Shown here piece by piece: positions 6,270 through 7,791 of a stretch of 7,791 bases of DNA. Below the pieces are notes generated by a model. The model was not told the DNA's origin, did not search any database, and saw only the letters and a program-made list of their open reading frames with translations. Numbering within the stretch: position 1 is the first letter of the stretch; the number at the start of each line of letters is the position of its first letter. Both the position numbers and the translations under genes were made by a program. Origin of the DNA: Candidatus Omnitrophota bacterium (GTDB lineage Bacteria > Omnitrophota > Gorgyraeia > Gygaellales > Profunditerraquicolaceae); contig JAHFFQ010000067.1 of the NCBI GenBank assembly GCA_023247875.1, positions 1 through 7,791 of the forward strand, in the 5' to 3' direction.

Positions 6270-6976
6270 AGTTAAGGAAACCTGTCGCCAAGCGCCAAGC
6301 GCAAATTATCCTTGCCCTAGACGTGGATAACCTGGAAGGCGCTATGGATTTTGTAGACAGGCTTTATCCAAAAATAAAGATCTTTAAAGTAGGCAGCTAT
6401 CTTTTTACCGCTTACGGGCCCAGGATAATTGAGCTGATCCACAAAAAAGGGGCTGAGGTTTTTCTGGACCTTAAGTATTTTGATATTCCCAATACTGTAG
6501 CCCAAGCAGTGGGAGCGGCAGTTCGCCATAAAGTAAGAATGCTCACCCTGCATATTTCCGGCGGCAAAGAAATGCTGGAGGCTGCTGTTGTTTCCGCGGA
6601 GGCAGAGGCAAAGAAAGTAAACTCAGTCAGACCGCTATTGATCGGGGTTACGGTTTTAACCAGCAAAGCGGCAAGGCCAGAGGATATTTTGGCCCTGGCA
6701 AAAATTGGCATAGATAGCGGCTTAGATGGCATAGTCTGCTCCGCTAATGAGGCCGGTCTCCTGCGCAGGAAAATAAAAAAAGATTTTTTGATAATTACCC
6801 CGGGTATACGGATGAATAGTTCCGGGGCGGATGATCAAAAAAGGACCACAACCGTTAAGCAGGCAGTAAAAGCGGGAAGCGATTTTCTGGTGATCGGTAG
6901 GCCGATATTAAAAGCAGACGACCCGTCGGCAAGAGCAGGGGAACTCTTAGGAGACTTATATGGCGCAGGAAATTAA
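6263..6976 (+). CDS. pyrF: Orotidine 5'-phosphate decarboxylase PyrF
   Basis: Decarboxylates OMP to UMP, the last step of de novo UMP synthesis; a cytosolic TIM-barrel dimer. The 237 residues fit the short bacterial type. ILALDVDN (16-23) carries Asp20 and FKVGS (41-45) carries Lys42. FLDLKYFDIPNT (67-78) holds the Asp69-Lys71-Asp74 catalytic set, which together with Lys42 forms the charged network shared across two subunits. TPGIRM (179-184), DDQKRTTT (190-197) and FLVIGRPI (208-215, Arg213) make the phosphate-binding end. The ATG at 6263 overlaps the pyrD stop (ATGCTAA), and GGAAG at 6249-6253 is a plausible ribosome binding site. About 13 residues precede the first barrel strand, slightly long but without a better start downstream. 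The 3' end overlaps the ATPase subunit E gene by 17 bases. The orotate phosphoribosyltransferase gene pyrE is not in this window. Confidence 0.96.
   Translation: MLKLRKPVAKRQAQIILALDVDNLEGAMDFVDRLYPKIKIFKVGSYLFTAYGPRIIELIHKKGAEVFLDLKYFDIPNTVAQAVGAAVRHKVRMLTLHISGGKEMLEAAVVSAEAEAKKVNSVRPLLIGVTVLTSKAARPEDILALAKIGIDSGLDGIVCSANEAGLLRRKIKKDFLIITPGIRMNSSGADDQKRTTTVKQAVKAGSDFLVIGRPILKADDPSARAGELLGDLYGAGN
6949..6953 (+). promoter_or_regulatory. Ribosome binding site of atpE, inside pyrF
   Basis: AGGAG lies 6 bases upstream of ATG 6960 and within the last codons of pyrF. It is one of the best ribosome binding sites in the window. It supports initiation of the ATPase subunit E gene while the pyrF message is still being translated. 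Confidence 0.75.
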
Positions 6977-7562
6977 GGATCTGATCGCAAAGATTCAGCA
7001 GGAAGGCATAAAAAAAGCGCAGGACCTGGCAGGGCAGATCCAGGCCCAGGCCAAAGAGGAGGCGCAAAAGATCATTACCCAGGCCAAAGAGGAGGCGCAA
7101 AAGATCATTACCCAGGCCAAAGAGGAGGCGCAGGATACCAGGAAAAATATGGAGGGGGCTCTTAATCAGGCAGGCCGCGATTTCTTGATCTCCTTAAGGG
7201 CTCGGATCAATGAAATGCTTGATAGATTGGTAGCCCAGAATATCCGCCAGTCCTTGACCTCTGAAGAGTTGGCCGGGATTATATCCGGGTTGATCAAGGG
7301 GGCGGTGAATAAACCGGGAGCAGAGATTATCATTACCCTTAGCCCGGAGGACCATAAACACCTGGAGAGATCTTTCTTAAAGAAACTTATTGAAGAGACC
7401 AAGTCAGAGATCGTGCTGAAGTCCAGCGAACAGATAAGCGCGGGGCTGCGCATCAGCTTTGACTCCGGGAAGTCTCATTTTGATTTTTCTGATTCCGCTC
7501 TGGCGGAATATATCAGCGCCAAGATTCGGCCTGAGCTAGGCCGTATATTGAAAGCAGAATAA
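6960..7562 (+). CDS. atpE: V/A-type ATP synthase subunit E (peripheral stalk)
   Basis: A 200-residue protein of the usual length for V/A-ATPase subunit E, which with subunit G forms the peripheral stalk holding the catalytic head to the membrane part. Residues 1 to about 65 are a highly charged Ala/Gln/Glu/Lys helix with 11-residue (hendecad) periodicity. This fits the right-handed coiled coil of the E-G stalk. Residues 30-58 are 2.6 copies of QAKEEAQKIIT, encoded by an exact DNA repeat. Residues from about 80 to 200 are the globular head-binding domain, with LSPEDHKHLE, LKSSEQISAGLRIS and SALAEYISAKIRPELGRIL. The last segments resemble the family ending, in which a glycine-rich strand precedes a C-terminal helix. 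The start overlaps pyrF by 17 bases, and the stop TAA abuts the next ATG. The following DUF2764 gene supports the call, since that pairing recurs in bacterial V-ATPase operons. Confidence 0.9.
   Translation: MAQEIKDLIAKIQQEGIKKAQDLAGQIQAQAKEEAQKIITQAKEEAQKIITQAKEEAQDTRKNMEGALNQAGRDFLISLRARINEMLDRLVAQNIRQSLTSEELAGIISGLIKGAVNKPGAEIIITLSPEDHKHLERSFLKKLIEETKSEIVLKSSEQISAGLRISFDSGKSHFDFSDSALAEYISAKIRPELGRILKAE
7045..7132 (+). repeat. 33-bp in-frame tandem repeat, about 2.7 copies, in atpE
   Basis: Bases 7045-7099 are identical to 7078-7132 at an offset of 33 bases, so 55 bases match without a mismatch. The unit begins CAGGCCAAAGAGGAGGCG and encodes the 11-residue block QAKEEAQKIIT: two full copies at 7047-7079 and 7080-7112, then a partial copy from 7113. 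Thirty-three bases is one hendecad of coiled coil, so the copies preserve helix phase. Lack of synonymous differences suggests a recent duplication. Confidence 0.97.
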
Positions 7563-7791
7563 ATGTCCAGCTACTATACTTATTTGATCTCCAGCCTCCC
7601 GATGCTGCAATTCGGTCATTCGCCCACGCTTACCTTAAATGGTTTTCTTAGCCGTTGCGCAGAGCTTATACCTCAGAATGATGTTGCTCTTGTCAAAGAG
7701 GCGCTCTCTACGGATGCTTATGCTTTGCATGTCTCCGCTCCTGCCACACTCTTAAAATGGAAGGAGTTTGACCTGGCATTGAGAAATGAAT
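7563..7791 (+). CDS. DUF2764 family protein of V-ATPase operons, 3'-truncated by the window
   Basis: The first 76 codons are visible and the frame stays open to the window edge. The protein starts MSSYYTYLISSLPML, the typical YY-x-L-x-x-SLP opening of DUF2764 proteins, continues with LTLNGFLSRCAELI (25-38), and reaches WKEFDLALRNE (66-76). The last resembles the conserved W-x-x-F-E-x-x-L-R-N-x-L block of the family. The function of DUF2764 is not established. It is found between subunits E and A of V-type ATPase operons in Chlamydiae and Bacteroidota, so a role in assembly or function of that ATPase is likely but inferred. The ATG follows the atpE TAA directly with no strong Shine-Dalgarno, which points to re-initiation by terminating ribosomes. 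ATPase subunit A would be expected downstream of this gene. Confidence 0.82.
   Translation, partial: MSSYYTYLISSLPMLQFGHSPTLTLNGFLSRCAELIPQNDVALVKEALSTDAYALHVSAPATLLKWKEFDLALRNE

Overview
This window is a gene-dense bacterial segment with all genes on the plus strand. Adjacent genes overlap or lie at most about 6 bases apart, so it reads as one long operon or a chain of overlapping transcripts. No stretch of 300 bases lacks a gene, and I see no convincing promoter or intrinsic terminator between genes. Several traits suggest an uncultivated lineage near the PVC group or Omnitrophota: a V/A-type ATP synthase subunit E followed by a DUF2764 gene (an order known from Chlamydiae and Bacteroidota), a bacterial endonuclease Q, a stand-alone C-terminal half of CarB, a tRNA without encoded CCA, and moderate G+C. 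That assignment is an inference.

Layout: (1) 2-961, the 3' part of an endonuclease Q gene for repair of deaminated bases, ending in a perfect bacterial sliding-clamp-binding pentapeptide. (2) 966-1037, tRNA-Arg(CCG), 4 bases after that stop and 6 bases before the next start. (3) 1044-1502, a LOG-like (TIGR00725-type) Rossmann protein. (4) 1504-3063, the C-terminal half of carbamoyl phosphate synthase large subunit as a separate gene. (5) 3069-3869, mutM/fpg. (6) 3873-4583, an isoprenylcysteine-methyltransferase-like membrane protein. (7) 4558-5346 pyrK, 5352-6269 pyrD (class 1B) and 6263-6976 pyrF. (8) 6960-7562, V/A-type ATP synthase subunit E. (9) 7563 to the window edge, the start of a DUF2764 protein.

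Functionally, the core is de novo pyrimidine synthesis: the carbamoyl phosphate module, NAD-linked dihydroorotate dehydrogenase (PyrD plus PyrK) and OMP decarboxylase. Two base-damage repair enzymes (EndoQ and MutM) and a probable nucleotide-acting LOG-family protein are interleaved with it. The pyrimidine genes run by overlap into the start of the rotary ATPase operon. I see no mobile element, CRISPR array or defence locus, and no wholly new system. The points most worth following are the clamp motif on EndoQ, the tRNA wedged between coding genes with a nearly leaderless gene after it, the split CarB, the exact 33-bp hendecad repeat in the ATPase stalk subunit, and a 12-bp perfect inverted repeat inside pyrK.
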